From: Candidatus Gastranaerophilales bacterium
GTDB lineage: Bacteria; Cyanobacteriota; Vampirovibrionia; Gastranaerophilales; Gastranaerophilaceae
Direction: 5' to 3'
Assembly: GCA_944327275.1 (NCBI GenBank)
Contig: CALVHB010000046.1
Coordinates: 1 to 64,000, forward strand
Length of the DNA: 64,000 nucleotides
Under the pieces are notes generated by a model that was not told the DNA's origin, ran no database searches, and worked only from the letters and a program-made list of their open reading frames with translations. The position numbers and the translations under genes are program-made. Position 1 is the stretch's first letter, and each line of letters opens with the position of its first letter. Of this stretch, positions 53,606-61,481 are shown in pieces.

Positions 53606-53696
53606 TTGATGAGTTTTACTCAAAAAGTGGTATAATATAAGTAGAAAGGTGAATTAAAGATTTAAAAATTAAAAAGTTTTCCGCTGCGGGTGCGGA
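53606..53696 (+). promoter_or_regulatory. Extended -10 promoter and GC-rich hairpin before the Ycf45-like gene
   Basis: TGGTATAAT (ending at 53636) is an extended -10, with a weak TTGATG upstream (53606). The roughly 110-nt leader holds the hairpin TCCGC-N7-GCGGA (53680-53696), strikingly GC-rich in this genome. No riboswitch class fits by eye. Confidence 0.5.
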
Positions 53697-53755
53697 GGTT
53701 ATCAGCCAGTGATTATTTTGTAGTGTATACAAAATATTAGAAAGGCAGAGCAAAT

Positions 53756-55384
53756 ATGAGCAACCTACAGTTTCAAAATGATTTAGACCGATTAACAGAG
53801 GTTTTGCCTGACAAGGTTAGAATGCACATCAGCTATGAAAAAATGGAAGATGTTATTGAAATTGTTTTAGATATTGGTAGAACCCCTGAAATAAGGCATT
53901 CTGGTGGCAAGATTGAATATCTTGGAAATGATTTTGTTACTGAAGATGATATTAATTATATAACGAGTCGAATACAAGAGTTTACTTCAGATAACCGCTC
54001 AGGAATCCCCGGAACACTCCACAGAATTAGTGCAATAAGAAACCGACAAGGTAAAATAATCGGTTTGACCTGCAGAATTGGTAGAGTTGTAACGGGGACT
54101 ATTGCTTGTATAAAAGATATTTGTATGATGAACAAGAGTATATTATTTCTTGGTCGTCCGGGAGTGGGAAAAACAACTAAGTTACGTGAAATTTCAAGAC
54201 TTGTTGCTGATGAATTAGGTAAACGTGTTGTAATTGTAGATACGTCAAATGAAATTGCAGGAGACGGCGATACTCCTCATCCGGCGATAGGTCATGCTAG
54301 ACGCATGCAGGTTACTCAACCGCAGTTCCAAAAAGATATTATGATTGAAGCTGTTGAGAATCATACTCCTGAAGTAATTGTGGTAGATGAAATCGGAACT
54401 GAAGAAGAAGCACAAGCTGCAAGAACAATTGCTGAACGTGGAGTAATGATTATTGCAAATGCTCATGGTAATAGCTTAGAAAATTTAATTAAAAACCCAA
54501 CCTTATCTGACTTGGTTGGAGGCATTCAGTCCGTAACATTAGGTGATGATGAAGCAAAACGCAGAGCATCTCAAAAGACGGTTTTAGAAAGAGAAAAGCA
54601 GCCAACATTTGATGTTGTAATTGAAATTCTTGATAGAAATACTCTTGCAGTATATAAAAATACTGCTGAAGCTGTTGATTATATTTTACGCGGTTGGCCT
54701 ATTAGGCCTGAAATCCGTAAGGTTGATAAAACTTATGAGGGTGAATTACCCCCTGCTCAGGAATCCAGAGTAGAGCCAACAGTTGCCGATATTCCAAAAG
54801 AAATTCAAAAGCTTGAACAAAAAATTCAGCCGGAGCATAATACTGACAGCCTTAAATTTAGTTTTTCAAGACAAAAATATGTTGAAGAAGTAAAAGGTTT
54901 TAAAAAAATATATTTATATGCAGTATCAAGAACAATTGTTGAAAAAGTAATTGAACGTTTGAATTTGAATGCAGAGATTACTCGAAATCTTGATGAGGCG
55001 GATATTGTAATTGCTCATAAAAACTTTATCAAAGGCGGTGCAAAAGTCTTAAGTGTCGCTAATGATTATCGTCTTCAAATATTTTATGTAAAAACAAACT
55101 CAATGGCTCAAATCCAAAAAGTATTAAAAGAAGCATTACAAATTACAGAAGCATCAGAAACCCTATTTGGCTATTATGATGACGCTGAAAGGGCTTTGGA
55201 CGAAGCAAAAGCTGCAATAAATAAAATTTTAGCCGGTGCAGAACATGTAGAACTTACTCCTCAAAACCAGCATATACGAAAGTTACAACATGAGCTTGTA
55301 GAACAACATAATATGAAAAGCAAATCCGTTGGAGAAGGTAGTAACAGGCATTTAAGAATTGTTGGAGGAAAAGATTATAATTAA
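53756..55384 (+). CDS. Ycf45/SpoIIIAA-like AAA ATPase with R3H nucleic-acid-binding domain
   Basis: This 542-residue protein has a P-loop GRPGVGKTT (133-141) and Walker B EVIVVDEIGTEEEA. The conserved segment DTSNEIAGDGDTPHPAIGHARRMQV is typical of Ycf45, encoded in red algal plastids and cyanobacteria. A C-terminal R3H motif (RKLQH at about residue 511) should bind single-stranded nucleic acid. It resembles the sporulation ATPase SpoIIIAA, but no sporulation genes are present. SD aaagg precedes ATG 53756. Its precise function is unknown even in cyanobacteria. Confidence 0.88.
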   Translation: MSNLQFQNDLDRLTEVLPDKVRMHISYEKMEDVIEIVLDIGRTPEIRHSGGKIEYLGNDFVTEDDINYITSRIQEFTSDNRSGIPGTLHRISAIRNRQGKIIGLTCRIGRVVTGTIACIKDICMMNKSILFLGRPGVGKTTKLREISRLVADELGKRVVIVDTSNEIAGDGDTPHPAIGHARRMQVTQPQFQKDIMIEAVENHTPEVIVVDEIGTEEEAQAARTIAERGVMIIANAHGNSLENLIKNPTLSDLVGGIQSVTLGDDEAKRRASQKTVLEREKQPTFDVVIEILDRNTLAVYKNTAEAVDYILRGWPIRPEIRKVDKTYEGELPPAQESRVEPTVADIPKEIQKLEQKIQPEHNTDSLKFSFSRQKYVEEVKGFKKIYLYAVSRTIVEKVIERLNLNAEITRNLDEADIVIAHKNFIKGGAKVLSVANDYRLQIFYVKTNSMAQIQKVLKEALQITEASETLFGYYDDAERALDEAKAAINKILAGAEHVELTPQNQHIRKLQHELVEQHNMKSKSVGEGSNRHLRIVGGKDYN

Positions 55385-55391
55385 TTAAAAT

Positions 55392-55417
55392 AAGGCGAGG
55401 ATTTTATCCTCGCCTTT
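55392..55417 (+). terminator. Intrinsic terminator of the Ycf45-like gene
   Basis: AAGGCGAGGAT/ATCCTCGCCTT stem followed by T-rich sequence. Confidence 0.82.
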
Positions 55418-55441
55418 AAATTGTTAGTTTGATATATTTAA

Positions 55442-55480
55442 AAATTGGATAATCTCAATATTTTGAGATTATCCAATTTA
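55442..55480 (-). terminator. Intrinsic terminator of ppdK
   Basis: A long near-perfect palindrome (AAATTGGATAATCTCAA and complement) with a T-run on the minus strand, just after the ppdK stop. Confidence 0.85.
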
Positions 55481-55481
55481 A

Positions 55482-58160
55482 TTATTTACAACCTAGAGGA
55501 CCTTCTTCCTCTTTGCTGTGTTTGAATTCGATTACTGCTTGAGCGGCAGCAAGTCTTGCTTGAGGAACTCTAAATGGAGAGCAAGATACATAATTCAAAC
55601 CAATTCTGTGGCAGAATTTTACTGATGCAGGATCGCCACCATGTTCTCCACATATTCCGCGTTTTAAGTGAGGTCTTACTTTTAATGCTTTTTCTAATGC
55701 TATTTTCATTAATTGACCTACACCTTCTTGATCAAGAGTTGCAAATGGGTTTGCAGGAAGGATTTTTTGTTCTACATAGTTTTGTAAGAACTTACCTTCA
55801 GCATCATCTCTTGAGTAACCAAATGTCATTTGAGTCAAGTCATTTGTTCCGAATGAGAAAAATTCTGCATATTCTGCTATTTGATCAGCAGTCAAAGCTG
55901 CACGAGGAATTTCTATCATTGTTCCGAACATATAATCAACTTTGACACCTTTTTCGTCCATAACTTCTTTAGCGACTCTTTCAAGTACAGTTTGAACAGT
56001 TTTAAGTTCATTTACGTGTCCTACAAGAGGAATCATTACTTCAGGTTTTACATTTAATCCTTCTTTTTTCAAGTCACAAGCTGCTGAGAATATAGCTCTT
56101 ACTTGCATTTCGTTGATTTCCGGATAAGTTAATCCTAAACGGCAACCTCTTAAGCCCATCATTGGGTTAGATTCAGACATTGATTCTACTATATTAAGAA
56201 GTTTTTCGTCTTCTTTATAGTCTTCACCTTTCGCTTTTTTAGTTGCAACTTTGGCGATTAATTCTTCTTTGTCCGGCAAGAATTCATGTAAAGGTGGATC
56301 AAGAAGGCTTATTGTCATTGATTTTTCACCTAAAGCTTTGAACATAGCGTAAAAATCACTGTATTGCATTGGTAATAGGTGGTCGAGAGCTTCTTTTCTA
56401 GCTTCTGGAGTACCGGCAATAATCATTTTTTGTACCCAAGGAAGTCTGTCCGGATCCATAAACATATGTTCAGTTCTGCAAAGTCCGACCCCTTCAGCAC
56501 CAAGTTCTAAAGCTTTTGCGACATCTGCAGGAGTGTCTGCGTTTGCTCTTACTCCAAGAAGTTTTACTTCATCTACCCATTGGAATAACTTTTTAAAGTT
56601 ATCATCCATTGTTGGAGGAACTAAATGTACAGCACCTTCCATAACTTCACCTGTACCGCCGTCAAGAGAAATTACATCGTTCTTGCGGTATACAGTGCCG
56701 TCTGCTGCTGTTAATGTTTCATTTTTAAGATCTATTGATAAATCTTCGCAACCTGCTACACAAGGTTTACCCATACCTTTTGCAACTACTGCAGCATGTG
56801 ATGTCATACCACCTCTTAGTGTTAGTACACCTTGTGATGCAATCATTCCGTGAATGTCATCAGGACAAGTTTCAATTCTTACCAAGATAACTTTTTCACC
56901 TGCTTTTCCGCGTTCAGCTGCTTCTTCAGTATCAAAAACGACTTTACCAACCGCTGCACCAGGAGATGCTGCAAGTCCTTGAGCAATTTTGTGAGCTTCT
57001 TTTTTAGCTTTAGGGTCAAAGTCTGGTAAAAGTACTTGGTATAATTGATTTGGGTCTACCAATTCAATTGCTCTTTCTTTACTGATTATACCTTCTTCTG
57101 CCATTTCAACTGCAATTCTTACAGAAGCTTTTGCTGTTCTTTTACCGTTACGGGTTTGTAGAATGTACAATTTACCTTTTTCAATTGTAAATTCCATATC
57201 CTGAACGTCTTTGTAGCCTTGTTCTAATTTTTTTGCAATATCAACATATTGTTTGTATTGCTCAGGCATTTCTTTTTCAAGATCAGCGATAGGGTGAGGA
57301 GTTCTTATACCTGCAACAACATCTTCACCTTGAGCATTTGTCAGATATTCTCCATAGAATTTGTTTTCGCCTGTAGAAGGGTTTCTTGTGAATGAAACAC
57401 CTGTAGCACAGTCATCACCCATGTTTCCGAATACCATTGTCTGTACGTTTACTGCAGTACCGTAATTGTGATCAATTTTGTAGTGGTTTCTATAAGCTAC
57501 GGCACGTGGAATATTCCAAGAGCGGAATACTGCTTCAATAGCTTCTTGTAATTGTACATAAGGATCTTGAGGAAACTCTTTGCCTGTTTCTTTTTTGATT
57601 AATTCTTTATATGGTTCTATCAAAGATTTCCAATCTTCAGCAGTTAAGTCTGTATCAGATTTGTAACCTTTTTCTTCTTTAATTTTATCCAAATAATCTT
57701 CAAATTTTTGTCTGTCTATATCCCAAGCTACAGAGCCAAACATTGTTAGAAAACGACGGTATGAGTCATAACAGAATCGAGGATTATTGGTTAGTTTAAT
57801 CATACCTTCAACAGTTTCATCGTTCATACCTAAGTTTAAGATGGTTTCCATCATACCAGGCATCGATAATCTCGCTCCTGAACGAACTGAAACTAAAAGA
57901 GGGTTTTCTGCATCTCCGAACTTTTTACCAGCTTGTTTTTCAACATCTTTTAATGCTTCTTTAACTTCATCCATCAATCCTGCAGGCATTTTATTTCCAT
58001 GATTAATATAATCCATGCAGGTTTCTGTTGTAATGGTTAATCCCGGAGGTACAGGTAGTCCTAAGTTAGTCATTTCAGCAAGGTTAGCGCCCTTCCCCCC
58101 TAAAAGGTTGCGCATATCTGCATTACCCTCTCTGAATAACCATACGCGTTTTTCAGTCAT
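55482..58160 (-). CDS. ppdK: Pyruvate, phosphate dikinase
   Basis: This 892-residue protein has all PPDK parts: N-terminal ATP-grasp domain (LLGGKGANLAEMTNLGLPVPPG, then VRSGARLSMPGMMETILNLG), the phospho-His domain (LTLRGGMTSHAAVVAKGMGKPCV), and the PEP/pyruvate TIM barrel ending in SFGTNDLTQMTFGYSRDD and GICGEHGGDP. It interconverts pyruvate and phosphoenolpyruvate with ATP and phosphate. This links glycolysis and gluconeogenesis in an anaerobe. ATG 58160 follows aaggag; the upstream extension to 58193 is unlikely. Confidence 0.97.
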   Translation of the reverse strand: MTEKRVWLFREGNADMRNLLGGKGANLAEMTNLGLPVPPGLTITTETCMDYINHGNKMPAGLMDEVKEALKDVEKQAGKKFGDAENPLLVSVRSGARLSMPGMMETILNLGMNDETVEGMIKLTNNPRFCYDSYRRFLTMFGSVAWDIDRQKFEDYLDKIKEEKGYKSDTDLTAEDWKSLIEPYKELIKKETGKEFPQDPYVQLQEAIEAVFRSWNIPRAVAYRNHYKIDHNYGTAVNVQTMVFGNMGDDCATGVSFTRNPSTGENKFYGEYLTNAQGEDVVAGIRTPHPIADLEKEMPEQYKQYVDIAKKLEQGYKDVQDMEFTIEKGKLYILQTRNGKRTAKASVRIAVEMAEEGIISKERAIELVDPNQLYQVLLPDFDPKAKKEAHKIAQGLAASPGAAVGKVVFDTEEAAERGKAGEKVILVRIETCPDDIHGMIASQGVLTLRGGMTSHAAVVAKGMGKPCVAGCEDLSIDLKNETLTAADGTVYRKNDVISLDGGTGEVMEGAVHLVPPTMDDNFKKLFQWVDEVKLLGVRANADTPADVAKALELGAEGVGLCRTEHMFMDPDRLPWVQKMIIAGTPEARKEALDHLLPMQYSDFYAMFKALGEKSMTISLLDPPLHEFLPDKEELIAKVATKKAKGEDYKEDEKLLNIVESMSESNPMMGLRGCRLGLTYPEINEMQVRAIFSAACDLKKEGLNVKPEVMIPLVGHVNELKTVQTVLERVAKEVMDEKGVKVDYMFGTMIEIPRAALTADQIAEYAEFFSFGTNDLTQMTFGYSRDDAEGKFLQNYVEQKILPANPFATLDQEGVGQLMKIALEKALKVRPHLKRGICGEHGGDPASVKFCHRIGLNYVSCSPFRVPQARLAAAQAVIEFKHSKEEEGPLGCK

Positions 58161-58300
58161 AGTTTGTCTCCTTTTTTCATGTAGAATAAACACTTTTTAA
58201 TGATTCAAATATAACATAAAAATAAAAAATATTGTAAAATTATTGAATATTTTGACTTAAAATAGGAGTTTTTACTTTTGATGTAATTGTTTTAAAAATA

Positions 58301-58341
58301 AAAAAATAGTCTCAGTAAAATTTTACTAAGACTATTTTTAT
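58301..58341. terminator. Bidirectional intrinsic terminator
   Basis: AAAAATAGTCT-c-AGTAAA pairs with the complementary arm ending ACTATTTTT, between the small coiled-coil gene and ppdK (both minus). Confidence 0.82.
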
Positions 58342-58357
58342 TCAATTTTGTAACGAA

Positions 58358-58618
58358 TTACTTTGTTTTGAAGTAATCGCAAATCAAAGTTTTTTTTCGG
58401 GGAATAATACTTCTTATACCCTCAACAATTTTGTTTCTTTTCGAATCTTCCAGTTCTTTTTTTAGGATAGCTTTCTCTAGAACAACCTTGTTGTACAAAT
58501 CAGAACAAACAGAACTTTTATCTATATGTTCTTTAAGTTTTGCTAGTTGAATTTCTTTTTCTCTTATTAATTGGATTAGTTCTTTTTTCACTTTAAAAGA
58601 CCTCTTGAACTGTACCAT
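58358..58618 (-). CDS. Small coiled-coil protein of unknown function
   Basis: This 86-residue basic protein is nearly all helix: KVKKELIQLIREKEIQLAKL followed by a second helix (VVLEKAILKKELEDSKRNKI). Both are rich in Lys/Glu heptads. It has two isolated Cys. No signal peptide or membrane helix. It has no good SD. It lies alone between the oxidoreductase operon and the terminator before ppdK. No family recognised; coding is likely but not certain. Confidence 0.5.
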   Translation of the reverse strand: MVQFKRSFKVKKELIQLIREKEIQLAKLKEHIDKSSVCSDLYNKVVLEKAILKKELEDSKRNKIVEGIRSIIPRKKTLICDYFKTK

Positions 58619-58673
58619 ATTAGAATAAGACTAATTTTGTTTTTTAAAATCATTTTTTTAGTTGATTTAACAA

Positions 58674-59219
58674 TTATACTGTCAATAAATCATACTCATA
58701 GCCGATTTTTAAAGCCTTTATGTTTAAAGGTAATAAGTTTTTTCTATGAGGTGGAATTACTGTGTCTAGAGCTTGTGATAAAGTATCCAAAGTTACAAGA
58801 TTACTAGCTTTTGCAAGTAGTCCGAGAGCCAGAATATTAGTCATTTTTGTATTTCCAACTTCTTCAGCAAGTTTTGTTATTGGTGCAAAAAGGTAGTTTA
58901 TATCATTTCTTGGTTTTATTTCTTTTGCCAAGGATGAGTTTGCAATCATCCAGCCGCCTTTTTTTATTTTTGGTAAAAATTTGTCAAAAGAAGCTTGATT
59001 CAAGGCAACGATAAAATCAGCATCGGATTTATTTACTTCACTTACTTCTTCATTACTCATAACTATTTCGCAGTTAACTGTTCCTCCACGCATTTCTGCT
59101 CCATATGAAGGATACCAAGTTACATTTTTTCCTGACAACATGAAAGCATTTGCTAAAACTTCACCAGCAAGAAGTACTCCTTGTCCGCCAAAACCTGCGA
59201 TTATAAAATTCTTTTCCAT
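58674..59219 (-). CDS. 2-oxoacid:ferredoxin oxidoreductase gamma subunit
   Basis: This 181-residue protein has the gamma-domain pattern IIAGFGGQGVLLAGEVLANA at the start, then WYPSYGAEMRGGTVNCEIVMS and FIVALNQASFDKF. These bind the CoA or TPP-side partners in KGOR, VOR and IOR enzymes. It is the last gene of a four-gene cluster (delta, alpha, beta, gamma). The start at 59219 was preferred to 59225 for its SD (aagga) at six bases. The gene order and separate subunits fit VOR or KGOR. Confidence 0.88.
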   Translation of the reverse strand: MEKNFIIAGFGGQGVLLAGEVLANAFMLSGKNVTWYPSYGAEMRGGTVNCEIVMSNEEVSEVNKSDADFIVALNQASFDKFLPKIKKGGWMIANSSLAKEIKPRNDINYLFAPITKLAEEVGNTKMTNILALGLLAKASNLVTLDTLSQALDTVIPPHRKNLLPLNIKALKIGYEYDLLTV

Positions 59220-59231
59220 TATCATTCCTTT

Positions 59232-59987
59232 TTATACTTTGTTTTCTGTTACATCTTTATATATGCCCGGTTTGAAAATAGGCATCATCTCATTTTTTAC
59301 TCTTTCATGAGCCTTTTCTGGAGACATTTTCCAGTTTGTAGGGCAGGTTGAAAGTATTTCTACAAAACCAAAGCCAAGTCCTAAAATTTGAACTTCAAAA
59401 GCCTTTTTTATTGCCTGTTTCGCTTTTTTAATATTTGCTACCGTATCGAGAGAAACTCTTGCGGAAAAAGCTGTTCCATCGCATAAAGCAATGTGTTCGG
59501 CGATTTTTATAGGGTATCCATAGTATTCTTTATTTCTTCCTGTAGGAGAAGTTGTTGTTACTTGTCCAAGCAGAGTTGTTGGTCCAAGCTGTCCGCCAGT
59601 CATACCATAAGTTGTATTATTTATGCAGATTGCAGTTAATTTTTCTCCTCTTAAGGCTGCGTGCATACTCTCAGCCAAACCAATTGATGCAAAGTCTCCA
59701 TCTCCTTGGTAAGTAAATACTACCTTATCCGGTCTTGCTCTTTTTATACCGGTTGCTTCAGCAAGAGCTCTTCCATGAGGAGCTTCCAATGCATCTACGT
59801 TCAAAAAATCGTATATTGTAACTGAACATCCGATAGATGCTGCAAGGATTGTGTTTTCTCGTATTCCAAGCTCATCCATTACCTCTGCGACAAGTCTGAC
59901 TGCTACTCCATGGTCACAGCCTGGGCAGAATGAATATTTCACGTCTTTTTTTAATGATTCCGGTAATTTAAAAACTTGTGTCGCCAT
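59232..59987 (-). CDS. 2-oxoacid:ferredoxin oxidoreductase beta subunit
   Basis: This 251-residue subunit binds thiamine diphosphate: GDGDFASIGLAESMHAALRG, then INNTTYGMTGGQ forms the TPP/Mg2+ site. The N-terminal FCPGCDHGVA and SIGCSVTIYDFLN carry Cys residues that ligate an Fe-S cluster in related enzymes. It overlaps the alpha gene's stop (TAATG). The PHGRALAEATGIKRARP segment is typical of KGOR/VOR beta chains. Likely substrates are 2-oxoglutarate or branched-chain 2-oxoacids. Confidence 0.92.
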   Translation of the reverse strand: MATQVFKLPESLKKDVKYSFCPGCDHGVAVRLVAEVMDELGIRENTILAASIGCSVTIYDFLNVDALEAPHGRALAEATGIKRARPDKVVFTYQGDGDFASIGLAESMHAALRGEKLTAICINNTTYGMTGGQLGPTTLLGQVTTTSPTGRNKEYYGYPIKIAEHIALCDGTAFSARVSLDTVANIKKAKQAIKKAFEVQILGLGFGFVEILSTCPTNWKMSPEKAHERVKNEMMPIFKPGIYKDVTENKV

Positions 59988-61051
59988 TATATTAACTCCT
60001 CAATTTTTGATATAATTTCCGCTGCTGATGGAGGAGCACCTACTCCTTTATTGATTAATTCAACAGGACATACTCCGTTTACTGCCAGTCTGACATCGTT
60101 AACCATTTGTCCCATATTAACTTCTACAGTTACGAATTTTTTTGTTTTTGCAGCTAACTCTTGAAGTCTTTTATTTGGGAATGGATATAGGGTTATAGGT
60201 CTGAAAAATCCTACTTTTATACCTCTGTTACGAAGTTCTTTCATTGCAGTTTTAACGTTTCTTGATGTACTGCCAAAACTTACCAGAATTATGTCAGCAT
60301 CTTCTGTATTAATTTCTTCCCATTCAGTTTCGTTTTCTTCAATTAATTTGTATTTTTCATACAATTTTTCAAGGAAAACACATTGATTATCTGCAAGAGG
60401 AGCATAAGAACGAATTATTCTGCCATCTCTTCCTTTAGCTCCTGAAAGTGCCCATTGAGAATTGTCAATTTCAGGATATGGGTATTCATAAAACTCTACA
60501 GGTTCCATCATTTGTCCCAAAAGTCCGTCAGCCAACAATACTGTAGGATTTTTATATTTATGTGCTAAATAAAATGCTTTGTAAGTAAGATCAACACATT
60601 CTTGGACTGTTGACGGTGCCAGTACAATAAGTTTGTAATCACCATTACCACCGCCTTTAGTTGCTTGGAAATAATCTCCTTGTGACGGATAAATATTCCC
60701 AAGTCCGGGACCGCCTCTCATAACACTTACTAATACAACCGGTAATTCGTCAGCTGTAGCATAAGAAAGACCTTCTTGCATAAGTGATACTGCACAAGAA
60801 GATGAAGAGGTCATAGCCTTTACTCCGGTTGATACAGCACCGATTACCATGTTAATTGCAGCTAGTTCACTTTCTGCGGATACATATGCTCTTTTTAATT
60901 CTTGCATTTTTCCGCTCATAAATTCCCCTATTTCACTTTGAGGGGTTATAGGATAACCAAAGTAGCATTGACAACCTGCCAAGACTGCAGCTTGTGCTAT
61001 TGCATAATTCCCTTTTGTTAAAACTTTTTTATTAGTTACACATTCTACCAT
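59987..61051 (-). CDS. 2-oxoacid:ferredoxin oxidoreductase alpha subunit (VorB/KorA-like)
   Basis: This 354-residue subunit starts KVLTKGNYAIAQAAVLAGCQ and has FGYPITPQSEIGEFM, ESELAAINMVIGAVSTGVKAMTSSSS, and VMRGGPGLGNIYPSQGDYFQATKGGG. The last segments are strongly like VorB (3-methyl-2-oxobutanoate dehydrogenase). Whether it oxidises branched-chain oxoacids or 2-oxoglutarate cannot be decided from sequence alone. It would supply acyl-CoA and reduced ferredoxin to an anaerobic metabolism. Confidence 0.9.
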   Translation of the reverse strand: MVECVTNKKVLTKGNYAIAQAAVLAGCQCYFGYPITPQSEIGEFMSGKMQELKRAYVSAESELAAINMVIGAVSTGVKAMTSSSSCAVSLMQEGLSYATADELPVVLVSVMRGGPGLGNIYPSQGDYFQATKGGGNGDYKLIVLAPSTVQECVDLTYKAFYLAHKYKNPTVLLADGLLGQMMEPVEFYEYPYPEIDNSQWALSGAKGRDGRIIRSYAPLADNQCVFLEKLYEKYKLIEENETEWEEINTEDADIILVSFGSTSRNVKTAMKELRNRGIKVGFFRPITLYPFPNKRLQELAAKTKKFVTVEVNMGQMVNDVRLAVNGVCPVELINKGVGAPPSAAEIISKIEELI

Positions 61052-61099
61052 TACTATTCCTTTTTAATTATATTTTTCTATGTGGAGTATAGGTTTTTT

Positions 61100-61312
61100 C
61101 TAACCTCTGTATACCTCTTTTATGGCCAAATCCGGGCATCTCATTGCGCACATTGCACATCCGAGACACTCATGGTTTGGATCGTCAAATTTAATTACGT
61201 GATTTCCCAAACTATTTGTTTCTTCTCCGACTTTAATTAGATTTTTGGGGCATTCTTTTACGCATAGATAACATGCTTTACACTTTTCTTTGTCTATTAC
61301 AATATGACTCAT
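61100..61312 (-). CDS. 2x[4Fe-4S] ferredoxin (delta subunit) of 2-oxoacid oxidoreductase
   Basis: This 70-residue protein has two [4Fe-4S] motifs, C-K-A-C-YLC-VKEC and C-LGC-AMC-AMRC, each with the four-Cys pattern CxxCxxCxxxC. It is the first gene of the cluster, 48 bases before the alpha gene, and should pass electrons from the TPP site to free ferredoxin. An extended -10 TGTTATAAT (around 61353-61345, minus) lies upstream. It could also be a general ferredoxin, but the context supports the delta role. Confidence 0.92.
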   Translation of the reverse strand: MSHIVIDKEKCKACYLCVKECPKNLIKVGEETNSLGNHVIKFDDPNHECLGCAMCAMRCPDLAIKEVYRG

Positions 61313-61344
61313 TCACACCTCTTAAAATTTCCTGTCTAGGCATG

Positions 61345-61440
61345 ATTATAACACTTAATAACAAAAAGGGGTAATACATCTTTACAATTGTAATATTAAA
61401 AGTTAACAGTTTGCACAGTTCTCTGTGCTTCTGGTAGAAT
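61345..61440. promoter_or_regulatory. Divergent promoters between the oxidoreductase and coiled-coil genes
   Basis: Minus strand: extended -10 TGTTATAAT (61353-61345). Plus strand: TTGCAC (61411-61416), 18-base spacer, TGGTAGAAT with -10 at 61435-61440. The plus spacer holds a perfect palindrome GCACAG-ttct-CTGTGC (61413-61428). Another palindrome, TTACAATTGTAA, lies at 61382-61393. Both could be regulator sites. Confidence 0.5.
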
Positions 61441-61481
61441 ATATTTAAATAGGGATATTTTTACAAGGAAGTGAATAACAG

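Noticed and set aside
53756-55384. Sporulation protein SpoIIIAA
   Set aside because: No other sporulation genes are present; the R3H domain and Ycf45-type motifs fit the cyanobacterial family better.
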